From Nocardia speluncae NBRC 108251 (GTDB lineage Bacteria > Actinomycetota > Actinomycetes > Mycobacteriales > Mycobacteriaceae): 64,000 nucleotides of DNA. Position numbers and translations under genes: made by a program. The stretch lies in NCBI RefSeq assembly GCF_001613245.1, contig NZ_BDBZ01000016.1:91564-155563 (forward strand), written 5' to 3'. Of this stretch, positions 33,732-42,062 are shown piece after piece (the stretch's first letter is position 1; every line of letters starts with the position of its first letter). The notes under the pieces are model-generated. The model ran no database searches, was not told the origin of the DNA, and was given only the letters and a program-made list of their open reading frames with translations.

Positions 33732-35372
33732 GTGGAGAATCGCAAATGTTCTGAATTATTCGAGATCGGATCGAGGGCGCTGCGGTATTTCGAAATTCTG
33801 GAGGTTCGCTATGTGCGTTGGGTGCATGAGCATACGACTCCTGATTTCAAGACTTACGCGGATTTAGTTGCACTCCTCTATAAGCTGAACGGATTAAATG
33901 AGGATTCGTTTCGGGGATGTGCGAATTCATTGAAGGACGTCCTCGGCAAGGTCGAACACGAGCGCACCCAGCAGGTTGTGTTCGCGCAAACGCTGCCGTC
34001 GGTGTGGTGGGGTGAGGCGGCGACCATGGCTTCGAACATGATGGCTGAACAGCTGCGGCTCTCGGCAGATGACATCGCTGTTCTGCGCAGAGTCCACGAG
34101 GAAATGGACGCCACGCCACAGGGGTTGCGGGAAGCGCTCGGAATCATAGCCAATGCCGCTACCGGCATTTCCGTGGACCACGATATAACGGTCCATGGGA
34201 AGTCTCCCGAAGATATCGATAACATAATTTCATACGCTGAAGGTGACTGGAGTTCCACAATCGGGTTCGGTGATACTCTGCTGGACAAAGTGAACAGGAT
34301 ATTCCCGGAACACAAGGCCACCGGAATGAGTGGTTGGACTGCTGAGGACGCTACGACAACGGTCTACCATGAAGATGGCACCAAGACAACAGTGGACAGT
34401 AGTGGTCCTACAGCTAAATTGAGAGACCATTGTAAATGGTGGCTCGACAATATATTCAGGACAGACTACGAGTCCAATATCACGGAATTCGTAAATGCCT
34501 GTAATCAGGCGAATCAGGCCGTTACGACTACGTATGATGAACTGGTCAAGGATTTCGCCGGTCTGAACGCAACGAAATATCCTTGCCCGAGTAGTTCACA
34601 GGCGCCGCAGACTACGGCGCCCGCAGGGGTGGCTCCAGGTCAACCCGCTACCCCGGGCGCTCCGTCGACGCCGGGTACCCCTTCGGCACCGGGACAACCA
34701 GGTGCACCCGGCGCCCCGTCGACGACTGCCCCGAATGCGGAAAACCCGTTGTCCGCCCTGGCTTCATTGGGAACCCAGCTCGCTTCCTCCAGTGTCGGAA
34801 GTCAGTTGGCTCAGGGGCTGAACGGTCTGTTGAGCTCGGCGTCCGAACAGGTCACCAGCACGCTGGAACAGCTCCGGGAAGAAGCCGAGAAGGTGATCGA
34901 CCCGGAGGATGAGGGATCGGATGCCGATGGAGACGGCAAGCCCGACAAGGATCTCGATGGTGACGGCAAGCCGGACGCCGACAATGACAGCGGTGTGGAA
35001 TTCAACGGCAAGGAGTACAGGCTCGAGGTCGGCTCGGACGGACAGCTGAAACTGGTGGTGGAGGCCCCCGAGGGCGGCCCGCAGACGTTCCACGTGGAGA
35101 TCGGCGCCGACGGCAAACCGAAGATAGTCGGCGAAGGGGAACCCGAGCAGGCAGCTCCTCCTTCCGCGGAAGGGCAGCAACCGACAGCCCCGCCTGTGGG
35201 GGTGCCCGGGGCGCCGACTGGTCAAAGGCAAGAGGACGGCGAGCACCAGCCACAGAATTATCCGACGCCGCAGGAGCCTGACGAGGGGAATCATGAACCG
35301 GATCCTCCGGCTCCGCCTCCCACGCCTGCTGTGGACACAGGGGCGCAGTTGGCCGAGGCCGGACCGCTGTGA
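33732..35372 (+). CDS. Large modular protein with AT-rich N-terminal half; type VII effector-like
   Basis: 546 aa, GTG at 33732, 2 bp after the helical partner. Residues 1-290 are a helical globular region of unknown family; 290-345 a Pro/Gly/Ala linker (GTPSAPGQPGAPGAPS); 345-390 helical; 390-420 calcium-type repeats (DADGDGKPDKDLDGDGKPD); 420-470 a small beta module (KEYRLEVGSDGQLKL); then a Pro-rich tail. Roughly the first 870 bp use many A/T-ending codons, unlike the GC-rich surroundings, which points to recent acquisition. Organisation (small helical partner plus long modular protein) is like ESX substrates or polymorphic toxins. Function unknown. Confidence 0.62.
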   Translation: MENRKCSELFEIGSRALRYFEILEVRYVRWVHEHTTPDFKTYADLVALLYKLNGLNEDSFRGCANSLKDVLGKVEHERTQQVVFAQTLPSVWWGEAATMASNMMAEQLRLSADDIAVLRRVHEEMDATPQGLREALGIIANAATGISVDHDITVHGKSPEDIDNIISYAEGDWSSTIGFGDTLLDKVNRIFPEHKATGMSGWTAEDATTTVYHEDGTKTTVDSSGPTAKLRDHCKWWLDNIFRTDYESNITEFVNACNQANQAVTTTYDELVKDFAGLNATKYPCPSSSQAPQTTAPAGVAPGQPATPGAPSTPGTPSAPGQPGAPGAPSTTAPNAENPLSALASLGTQLASSSVGSQLAQGLNGLLSSASEQVTSTLEQLREEAEKVIDPEDEGSDADGDGKPDKDLDGDGKPDADNDSGVEFNGKEYRLEVGSDGQLKLVVEAPEGGPQTFHVEIGADGKPKIVGEGEPEQAAPPSAEGQQPTAPPVGVPGAPTGQRQEDGEHQPQNYPTPQEPDEGNHEPDPPAPPPTPAVDTGAQLAEAGPL

Positions 35373-35423
35373 TCATGGCCAGAATTTCGGGGAAGGTACT
35401 CGGATGCGGACGGTGACTTAGAT

Positions 35424-35975
35424 ATGGCGAGCGAAGTCGAACGGATCGGAGAGGAATGCCGCCGGTATTCCGAGCGCATGGTAGCGCGGATGGCGGAGGC
35501 GAAGGCGCAGCGAGAAGCGCGTAGCCGAGAACAGGCCGAACGGGCAGCGGCCGAAATGCAGCAGTTGCGTCAAGAGTTGGTGGAGCGTGCAATTGGCCAG
35601 GAGGACCGGCAGGATGATCGTCCAGTACGCGTAGGTGGGCAGGGGAGGCAGGGCGACGAGCTGTTGTCCTCTGCCGGACGACAGACGGGAGTCGAAGCGT
35701 TCCAACTACAGGAAGCCGAGGTCCAGCGGCTGCGCCGGGAGGCGTTGCGCATACGAGAGAAGACAGTGGCGCCGTCCGAGGCCGACGGGGTACCCGTACA
35801 ACAGAGCGATGTGACGGGGTGCCCGGCAGACCCGGCGCAGACCGGCGACTTGGACCCACGCAAAGCGATCGCTCGTGCCGCTGCCGCCCGCCGGAGAAAC
35901 AGTGTTGTGGCACCGATAGACGACGACGGTGACGACGAGGCGGAGTACTACCGGCGAGGTAGCTGGCTGGTCTGA
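35424..35975 (+). CDS. Highly charged coiled-coil protein
   Basis: 183 aa. Residues 1-60 are a Glu/Arg/Ala-rich predicted coiled coil (SEVERIGEECRRYSERMVARMAEAKAQREARS), the middle is polar, and another charged helix (EVQRLRREALRIREKTV) precedes an acidic region and the tail YYRRGSWLV. No signal peptide. It starts 51 bp after the modular protein on the same strand and is probably cotranscribed; it could be a scaffold or immunity partner. Not recognised. Confidence 0.6.
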   Translation: MASEVERIGEECRRYSERMVARMAEAKAQREARSREQAERAAAEMQQLRQELVERAIGQEDRQDDRPVRVGGQGRQGDELLSSAGRQTGVEAFQLQEAEVQRLRREALRIREKTVAPSEADGVPVQQSDVTGCPADPAQTGDLDPRKAIARAAAARRRNSVVAPIDDDGDDEAEYYRRGSWLV

Positions 35976-36403
35976 AGGGCCGGATGCGGGACCACCAGCA
36001 CCTCGGCGTCGTGTTCGAGAATGTGTTGCCTGGCGATCAGGGTGCCGAGCCCGGACGATCTGGTGCCACTGAATACCGAGTGGACGACTTCGAGTCGATA
36101 CCGGCATGCCAGGTGCTGGAGTTTGCGACCGGGTGTGTTCGGTCGACAAATAGCCAGATCTGTATTCAGGCGGTCTGTGGGGCCAGAGCCGCAATCCGCC
36201 GAACGCGTCCGCCGATCTCGATCGATCCGCCGGGCCTCGGACACGTGAGGATCTGCGAGCCCCGACCCTGTGATGGTCAGACCGCGGCTCAGAGTTCCCG
36301 TCAGGAGCAGCGCTGCGGCGCCCGTCGCCTGATCCTCGTCGATGCCGATTATCTGTACGGGATTCTGTACGGGATATGTACTATTGTGGTAGTCCGCTGA
36401 CAA
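35948..36403 (-). CDS. Doubtful open frame, possibly a decayed gene
   Basis: 151 codons on the minus strand in the stretch between the coiled-coil gene and the toxin-antitoxin pair. Part of it reads like protein (HLACRYRLEVVHSVFSGTRSSGLGTLIARQHILEHDAEVLVVPH), but the beginning overlaps the antitoxin promoter and the end overlaps the neighbouring gene. An opposing frame (35984-36400) is equally open. I cannot identify it; it may be a remnant. Confidence 0.25.
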   Translation of the reverse strand: MSADYHNSTYPVQNPVQIIGIDEDQATGAAALLLTGTLSRGLTITGSGLADPHVSEARRIDRDRRTRSADCGSGPTDRLNTDLAICRPNTPGRKLQHLACRYRLEVVHSVFSGTRSSGLGTLIARQHILEHDAEVLVVPHPALQTSQLPRR

Positions 36404-36412
36404 GGAGATCCG
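35976..36412. other. 437-bp interval before the toxin-antitoxin pair
   Basis: Contains the doubtful minus-strand frame noted separately, and at its right end the 12-bp tandem repeats and promoter of the toxin-antitoxin operon. Nothing else is recognisable. Confidence 0.4.
36352..36392 (+). promoter_or_regulatory. Toxin-antitoxin promoter with 12-bp tandem repeats
   Basis: Two perfect tandem copies of TCTGTACGGGAT (36352-36363, 36364-36375) are followed by ATGTACTATTGTGG, which repeats the TGTAC core and includes a TATTGT-like -10. It lies just before the AAGGAG ribosome site of the antitoxin. YefM-type antitoxins bind repeats over their own promoter, so this is the likely autoregulatory operator. 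Confidence 0.55.
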
Positions 36413-36682
36413 ATGCGTGCGATGAATGCCACCGAGGCTCGCGATAACTTCGCTGCGGTCCTCGATGCTGCTACTGAGGACGACGACGAGGTCATCATCA
36501 CTCGGTCCGGGGACCGAGAACCCGCGGTCGTGATCAGCCTGCGCGAGTACGAAGCGTTGAAGGAGACCGCTTACCTTCTCTCGTCGCGTACGAATGCGCG
36601 CCGGCTGGCGGAATCGGTGGAGAATGTCCGCGCCGGTCGAGTCCAGGCCCGCGACCTTGTCGACACCGAGGGGGATCGGTGA
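36413..36682 (+). CDS. yefM: YefM/Phd-family antitoxin
   Basis: 89 aa. The N-terminal DNA-binding half has the family signature (MNATEARDNFAAVLDAATEDDDEVIITRSGDREPAVVISLREYEALKET); the C-terminal half is flexible and toxin-neutralising. The ATG at 36413 follows AAGGAG; a second Met three codons later fits the family start equally well. It overlaps the toxin gene by 4 bp. Confidence 0.93.
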   Translation: MRAMNATEARDNFAAVLDAATEDDDEVIITRSGDREPAVVISLREYEALKETAYLLSSRTNARRLAESVENVRAGRVQARDLVDTEGDR

Positions 36683-36948
36683 GTCGTAAGGTCCTCTTCG
36701 ACGACCACGGATGGAACGACTATCTGTCCTGGCAGGCCGAGGATCGGGCTGTTCCGAAGAAGGTGAACCGGCTGATCGAGGACATCCAGCGCAACGGTAA
36801 CGGCGAGGGTATCGGAAAGCCGGAACCGTTGCGGCAGAATCTGTCCGGGTGGTGGTCGCGACGTATCACCAAGGAACACAGGATCGTTTACCACGCTGAT
36901 GATGACACGGTAACTGTCATTGCATGCCGATACCACTACGACACCTGA
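36679..36948 (+). CDS. yoeB: YoeB/Txe-family mRNA interferase toxin
   Basis: 89 aa. RelE-fold ribosome-dependent endoribonuclease that cleaves mRNA at the A site. Conserved pattern: WNDYLSWQAEDRAVPKKVNRLIEDI, GIGKPEPLRQNLSGWWSRRI (usual Glu followed by Arg residues), and the catalytic C-terminus CRYHYDT with His-Tyr. All key residues are present, so it should be active. GTG start overlaps the antitoxin stop. Confidence 0.94.
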   Translation: MSRKVLFDDHGWNDYLSWQAEDRAVPKKVNRLIEDIQRNGNGEGIGKPEPLRQNLSGWWSRRITKEHRIVYHADDDTVTVIACRYHYDT

Positions 36949-36977
36949 GCCTGGAAGGCAGTGGTGGATTCGGTGTT

Positions 36978-38168
36978 CTAGGTGACCGGCGTGGATGCGT
37001 TATGGCGCTGAGCTTGTAGCATCTGCGGTCGATGTTTGCCGTCGCCGAGCCAGCGGTGGGAGCCCGGCTTACGTGCTTCGGTCGCCAGGTGTTTGATACC
37101 TGCCTCGCAGGCGAATTCCTTGAGTTTCTTGCCTGCGAATCCGCTGAGGTACAGCCGCATTCCGGTTTCGTCCTTGTGCCCGAGCTGGTAGATGCCGGCT
37201 TCACGGCCGAAGCTGAGGCACATGGCAGGGAAGGCGAGGTCTATCGGGGCCGGCTGTTCGCCCGCGATGCGGTGCAGAACGGTGTCGGCGGCGTGGGCGC
37301 CCAGGCAGTAGGCGGTGTAGGCGCTCATGCGGAACGGGAGGTTCGAGGGGGCCGAGGAGTCGCCTGCTGCGATGATGCGGTCGTTGTCGACGCTGGTCAG
37401 CGTTTCGTCGGTGAGCATGCGGCCGGTGGTGTCGGTGCTCAGCCCGCTACGCTTGGCCAGGTCGGGGACATCGAAACCTGCTGTCCAGATCGTTAGTTCA
37501 CTCGCGAGTACCCGACCGTCGCCGAGTTCGACGGCGTCCCGGGTGACCGCGGTGACGGTCGCGTCGGGGCCTTCGATCACGGCTGCTCCCAGCCGGGCGA
37601 AGTACTTGCGGGCTGTCCGCCGCGCCTTCGGGTGCAGGTACGCACCGAGAACACTGCCGCAGACCAAAGTGACCGCACGCCCCCGCTCGGCCAGTTCCGC
37701 GGCGGTTTCGATACCGGTCGGGCCGCCGCCGATCACCGTCACCGGCGCGGTCATGGGGATATCGAACAGTGCCGAGCGCAACCGGTGCGCTGCCTCGAGT
37801 GTCGCTACGGGGTAGGCGAATTCGGCCGCGCCGGGCACCCGCGACACGGCGCCGGAGCTGCCTACCGCGTAGATCAGGTAGTCGTAGTCGATCGTTGCGC
37901 CATCGGCCAGTGTCAGGCGGCGCTCGGCCGGATCGATTCGCGTCACGCTGTCGACGACCAGCCGGACACCCTCGGCCAGGATGTCCTGGTAGTCGACGGC
38001 CGCGTCGTGGGTTCCGCCCACCAGCTGGTGCAACCGCAGCCTGGGGACGAAGACCTCACGAGGATTGATCACGGTCACCGTCACGTCATCGCGCTTGGTC
38101 AGGCGATTGGCCGCCATCACTCCGGCATATCCGCCGCCGACCACCACCACATCGATGTTGTTGCTCAC
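36978..38168 (-). CDS. NAD(P)/FAD-dependent oxidoreductase, NDH-2-like
   Basis: 396 aa. Two Rossmann motifs: FAD-binding VVVVGGGYAGVMAANRL at the N-terminus and NAD-binding VIGGGPTGIETAAELAERG near residue 155; IIAAGDSSA is the second FAD contact. Type II NADH dehydrogenases have this plan, but the C-terminal amphipathic membrane anchor is weak here, so it may be a soluble relative that reduces a quinone or other acceptor. The GTG at 38168 has GGAG upstream. Convergent with the toxin gene. A pair of direct repeats lies in the promoter. Confidence 0.85.
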   Translation of the reverse strand: MSNNIDVVVVGGGYAGVMAANRLTKRDDVTVTVINPREVFVPRLRLHQLVGGTHDAAVDYQDILAEGVRLVVDSVTRIDPAERRLTLADGATIDYDYLIYAVGSSGAVSRVPGAAEFAYPVATLEAAHRLRSALFDIPMTAPVTVIGGGPTGIETAAELAERGRAVTLVCGSVLGAYLHPKARRTARKYFARLGAAVIEGPDATVTAVTRDAVELGDGRVLASELTIWTAGFDVPDLAKRSGLSTDTTGRMLTDETLTSVDNDRIIAAGDSSAPSNLPFRMSAYTAYCLGAHAADTVLHRIAGEQPAPIDLAFPAMCLSFGREAGIYQLGHKDETGMRLYLSGFAGKKLKEFACEAGIKHLATEARKPGSHRWLGDGKHRPQMLQAQRHNASTPVT

Positions 38169-38190
38169 GGTGTCTCCTTCGTTTCGAGGG

Positions 38191-38229
38191 TTCGAAAACA
38201 AGACAACGCAGCTTCGAAAAACCTGACAA
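38191..38229. promoter_or_regulatory. Direct repeats upstream of the oxidoreductase gene
   Basis: TTCGAAAACAAGACAA (38191-38206) and TTCGAAAAACCTGACAA (38213-38229) repeat with a ~22-bp period, about two helical turns, 23-61 bp before the GTG. Each contains the palindromic TTCGAA. Probably an operator or part of a non-housekeeping promoter; the cognate regulator is unknown. Confidence 0.45.
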
Positions 38230-38309
38230 GATGTGATGTGGATCACTAACTGGCCGGCTGTGGTCCTGTCGTTTGCCGCGACGGGCGGTGCGGAAAGTCG
38301 AGCGATCGG

Positions 38310-38972
38310 TCAGAATTCGAGCTCGGCCCAGGGGATGGAGATGGGGAAGGGGCGCTCGATCTCGATGGCCGTGGTATTTGCGGGCGTCCACTCGTCGGCG
38401 AGGAGATAGTTGGTCTGGTGTAGCGGTCGGACGCCCTCGTGGATCTGCCCCGGCGCGGTTTCCAGCACGTAGGCGCGGACGGTGGCGATACGGCGAGGGT
38501 TGCGGGCCAGATGCACTTCCCAGTACCAGGGGATACCGCTGCCGGCGTAGCGGATCTTCTTCGCTTCGATATCGGTCTTGGGGTTGGAGGGAGACAGGAC
38601 TTCACCTGCGAGTAGCACATCGCTCGCGTGAACGTCCTGGTATTCGGATTCGAGGCAACGGAAAATCAGGAAATCTGGAGTGACGAAGTCGGCTTTGTCA
38701 TGCGCCTTCAGGAAGATATTCGTTTCCATGCCCACCTGCCGGCAGTGCCCGGTGCGGCGGGTCATATCGTCGTGGGCATTCCGTCGCAGCGCTGACCAGA
38801 ATGTTCCTGTGTACTGCTGATGCTCGAACGGCCCTCGGCGGACCCAGACCACGCGGCCGTCCCAGAGTTCGATCTGGGTGGCGAGTTCCTCGGGCAGTTG
38901 TCCGAGTTCCTCCCAGGTGAGGTATTCGGGCAGGTCGGGCGGTTCGACCCCCGATGTGGACATGCCGCTCAT
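38310..38972 (-). CDS. Uma2-family endonuclease-fold protein
   Basis: 220 aa. PD-(D/E)XK-type core: DFVTPDFLIF followed by GEVLSPSNPKTDIEAKKIRYAGSGIPWYWEV, the Uma2/DUF820 signature. The N-terminal helix-rich part (PDLPEYLTWEELGQLPEEL) is also typical. These proteins are very numerous in cyanobacteria and actinobacteria; many have no proven nuclease role. Starts at 38972 or 38963 are both possible. Stands alone. Confidence 0.85.
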   Translation of the reverse strand: MSGMSTSGVEPPDLPEYLTWEELGQLPEELATQIELWDGRVVWVRRGPFEHQQYTGTFWSALRRNAHDDMTRRTGHCRQVGMETNIFLKAHDKADFVTPDFLIFRCLESEYQDVHASDVLLAGEVLSPSNPKTDIEAKKIRYAGSGIPWYWEVHLARNPRRIATVRAYVLETAPGQIHEGVRPLHQTNYLLADEWTPANTTAIEIERPFPISIPWAELEF

Positions 38973-39039
38973 GTTAGTCGAGCATGCCGGGTCACCTGGG
39001 GTGATCAGGCCCGATGAACGGGTGCTCGCGGGGCGGGCG

Positions 39040-39924
39040 TTACTTGCGCAATGTGCGGACCAGCTTGCCCACCGTTGCCGGATCAGGGGTTGCGGCGGCT
39101 CGGCGGGTTTCCTCTTGGTCGTGGAGTGCGGACGCCGGGTCGATGACGTGGGTGTGGCGGATCGACGTCTCCGGATCCGAGAAGGCGGCGTAGGTCTTGT
39201 CGCCGAGGAGGGTGTGCAGGAGGTAGCCCGTGAGGAGAGCGCGGGTGGCGCGGGCCGTTTTCGGTTCGTGTTTGCCGCCACCGAGGGCGGCGAGCAGGCG
39301 GCGACCCTCGGTGAGGCCGTTGGGTCCGGCGCCTTCGAGAGTGCGCAGGATCGCCGGACCCGACCAGGCGGCGGCCAACGGGACCGCGTTGGAGTTGAGG
39401 GAGTCGATATCGGAGACGCCGGCCAGGATCAGGGCGGGCGTGTCGATTTCGGGGGCCACCGATTCGGCGGGCGGCGAGGTGGGCGCCGGGAACAAAGGGG
39501 CGACCGCGGCGACGCGGCGCTGGGCGGCGGCGAGGACGGCGGCGCCGGCGCCCATACCGTGGCCGGCGAGAGCCAGGCGGGTGGGATGCACGGTGACGGT
39601 GCCGTCGCCGAGGCGGACGCCGGTGCAGATATCGAGGGTGGTGAGCAGGTCGGTGGCCAGGTTCAGGTGGGAGGCCAGCGGGCCGCGTTCGGTGTCCGGC
39701 GCGGCGGCGACAATGCCCCAGGATGCGAGGTGTTCCAGCAGCGTGGAGTAGTTACCGGCGCGGTTGAGCCAGCCGTGGCCGAAGGCGACGGCCGGTAGGT
39801 CGCGGCCGCTTTCGGGCGTGTACACCACCCCGGGCTGGCCCGCGATGGCCAGGTTCCCGCGGAGCACCCGGTGCGGGCCGCGGCTGGTCAGAGTGCTCAG
39901 AAGTGATTTCACAGACGCCGACAC
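39040..39924 (-). CDS. Alpha/beta-hydrolase-fold protein lacking the usual nucleophile Ser
   Basis: 294 aa from GTG 39924 (290 from GTG 39912). Chlorophyllase/dienelactone-hydrolase-like fold: AVAFGHGWLNRAGNYSTLLEHLASWGIVAAAPDTERG, the nucleophile elbow at LALAGHGMGAGAAVLAA, PALILAGVSDIDSL, and a late His region. In the elbow, GxSxG reads GHGMG, so Ser is replaced by Gly and ordinary esterase chemistry is not expected. Divergent from glmS with only 36 bp between starts, so they share regulation. Confidence 0.8.
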   Translation of the reverse strand: MSASVKSLLSTLTSRGPHRVLRGNLAIAGQPGVVYTPESGRDLPAVAFGHGWLNRAGNYSTLLEHLASWGIVAAAPDTERGPLASHLNLATDLLTTLDICTGVRLGDGTVTVHPTRLALAGHGMGAGAAVLAAAQRRVAAVAPLFPAPTSPPAESVAPEIDTPALILAGVSDIDSLNSNAVPLAAAWSGPAILRTLEGAGPNGLTEGRRLLAALGGGKHEPKTARATRALLTGYLLHTLLGDKTYAAFSDPETSIRHTHVIDPASALHDQEETRRAAATPDPATVGKLVRTLRK

Positions 39925-39960
39925 GACGAGAAGGCTAGCCGATAAGTACTCTGGGGAGCC

Positions 39961-41844
39961 ATGTGCGGAATCGTGGGGTACGTCGGGTACCGGGACGCGT
40001 TGGGCGTCGTCGTCGCTGCCTTGCGCCGCATGGAGTACCGAGGTTACGACTCCGCGGGCGTGGCGATTCTCGACGGCACCGGGCATGCCGCGGTCGAGCG
40101 GCGCGCCGGCCGGTTGAGCAATCTGGAAGCGGCGCTGGACACCGCGGGGCCGGGCGTGTTCGCCGGCGCCACCGGGATGGGCCACACCCGCTGGGCCACG
40201 CACGGCGCGCCGACCGACCGAAACGCCCATCCGCATCAGGATGCGAGCGGCAAGATCGCGGTCGTCCACAACGGCATCATCGAAAACTTCGTCGAGCTGC
40301 GGCGCGAACTCGAGGACGCCGGGGTGGAGCTGTGCAGCGAAACCGATACCGAGGTCGCGGTGCACATGGTGTCGCGGGCCTACGCCGAAGGGCCGACCGC
40401 GGGCGATTTCGAGGCCAGTGTGCTGGGAGTGCTGCGGCGGCTGGAGGGGGCGTTCACGGTGGTCTTCACCCACGCCGACCATCCGGACACGATCGTGGCG
40501 GCCCGCCATTCGACCCCCCTGGTGGTGGGCGTCGGCGAGAACGAGATGTTCATCGCCTCCGATGTCACCGCGTTCATCGAGCACACCCGTGAAGCCGTCG
40601 AGCTGGGGGAGGGCCAGGCAGTGGTGATCACCGCCGGCGGCTACCGCGTCACCGATTTCGACGGCTCCACCGACGGTGTGCATTCCCGGCCGTTCACCAT
40701 CGACTGGGACCTGGCCGCCGCCGAGAAGGGCGGCCACGACTACTTCATGCTCAAGGAGATCGAGGAGCAGCCCGGCGCCGTCGCCGATACGCTCATCGGA
40801 CATTTCGACCAGACCCCCGGCCAGGACGGCCGGATCGTGCTGGACGAGCAGCGCCTTTCCGACCAGGAACTCCGCGATGTGGAGAAAGTGTTCGTGGTGG
40901 CGTGCGGAAGCGCCTATCACTCCGGCCTGGTCGCGAAGTACGCCATCGAGCACTGGACCCGGCTGCCCGTGGAAGTGGAGCTGGCCAGCGAATTCCGTTA
41001 CCGCGACCCGGTGCTGGACCGCTCCACCCTGGTGGTCGCGGTATCCCAGTCCGGTGAGACCGCCGACACGCTGGAAGCCGTCCGGCATGCCAAGAGCCAG
41101 AAGGCGCGGGTGCTGGCGGTCTGCAATACCAACGGCGCGCAGATCCCCCGCGAATCCGATGCGGTGCTCTACACCCGCGCCGGGCCGGAGATCGGAGTCG
41201 CCTCCACCAAGGCGTTCCTCGCCCAGGTGACGGCGAACCTACTGGTCGGGCTGGCGTTGGCGCAGGCGCGCGGGACCAAGTACCCCGACGAGGTGGCTCG
41301 CGAGTTCGCCGAGCTGGAGGCCATGCCGAAGCTGGTGGACAGGGTGCTGGAAACGGCGCCGCAGGTGCGGGCGATCGCCCGGGAGCTGGCGCGGGAGCGG
41401 ACCATCCTGTTCCTGGGCCGCCATGTCGGTTACCCGGTCGCGCTCGAAGGCGCGCTCAAGCTGAAGGAACTCGCGTACATGCACGCGGAGGGTTTCGCGG
41501 CGGGTGAGCTCAAGCACGGTCCGATCGCGTTGATCGAGGACGGGCTGCCGGTGATCGTGGTGATGCCTTCGCCGAAGGGACGCGGGGTGCTGCACGCCAA
41601 ACTGCTCAGCAATATCCGGGAGATCCAGGCGCGTGGCGCGCGCACCATCGTGATCGCGGAGGAGGGTGATGATCTGGTCCGGCCGTTCGCCGACGATCTG
41701 ATCGAGATCCCGTCCGCGCCGACCCTGTACCAGCCGCTGCTGTCCACGGTTCCATTGCAGGTTTTCGCCGCCGAGGTGGCGCAGGCCCGCGGCTACGACG
41801 TGGACAAACCGCGTAACCTCGCCAAATCGGTGACGGTGGAGTAG
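39961..41844 (+). CDS. glmS: Glutamine-fructose-6-phosphate aminotransferase
   Basis: First committed step to UDP-GlcNAc. 627 aa. The N-terminal glutaminase domain starts with the nucleophile Cys (MCGIVGYVG) and carries RRMEYRGYDSAG and HTRWATHG. Two SIS domains follow (ACGSAYHSGLVAKY, VAVSQSGETADTLEA, FLGRHVGYPVALEGALKLKE). It ends with the conserved KPRNLAKSVTVE. The ATG at 39961 follows GGGGAG. No glmS ribozyme is present in the short upstream gap. Confidence 0.97.
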   Translation: MCGIVGYVGYRDALGVVVAALRRMEYRGYDSAGVAILDGTGHAAVERRAGRLSNLEAALDTAGPGVFAGATGMGHTRWATHGAPTDRNAHPHQDASGKIAVVHNGIIENFVELRRELEDAGVELCSETDTEVAVHMVSRAYAEGPTAGDFEASVLGVLRRLEGAFTVVFTHADHPDTIVAARHSTPLVVGVGENEMFIASDVTAFIEHTREAVELGEGQAVVITAGGYRVTDFDGSTDGVHSRPFTIDWDLAAAEKGGHDYFMLKEIEEQPGAVADTLIGHFDQTPGQDGRIVLDEQRLSDQELRDVEKVFVVACGSAYHSGLVAKYAIEHWTRLPVEVELASEFRYRDPVLDRSTLVVAVSQSGETADTLEAVRHAKSQKARVLAVCNTNGAQIPRESDAVLYTRAGPEIGVASTKAFLAQVTANLLVGLALAQARGTKYPDEVAREFAELEAMPKLVDRVLETAPQVRAIARELARERTILFLGRHVGYPVALEGALKLKELAYMHAEGFAAGELKHGPIALIEDGLPVIVVMPSPKGRGVLHAKLLSNIREIQARGARTIVIAEEGDDLVRPFADDLIEIPSAPTLYQPLLSTVPLQVFAAEVAQARGYDVDKPRNLAKSVTVE

Positions 41845-42062
41845 AAGTCTCTCGCCGCATTCGGTTGTTCACCGCAGGCGCCGGCCTCGTCGGGCCGCAC
41901 CGTCGAGACCATCCGGGACGCCTCGACGGGCCATAGGCGGGTGGCCTACCCGTCCGGCGCGAGCCGGGCGGGCCGTGATTTCGAGTGGGTCCCGCTTCGC
42001 GGGATCTCGCCCGAGTGCCGGCGGAGTCGAGCCCCCGCAGACCCGGTGGACAGGTGCCTGAT

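Noticed and set aside
39925..39960. glmS ribozyme
   Set aside because: Only 36 bp separate glmS from the divergent gene, too short for the ribozyme, which is not found in actinobacteria.
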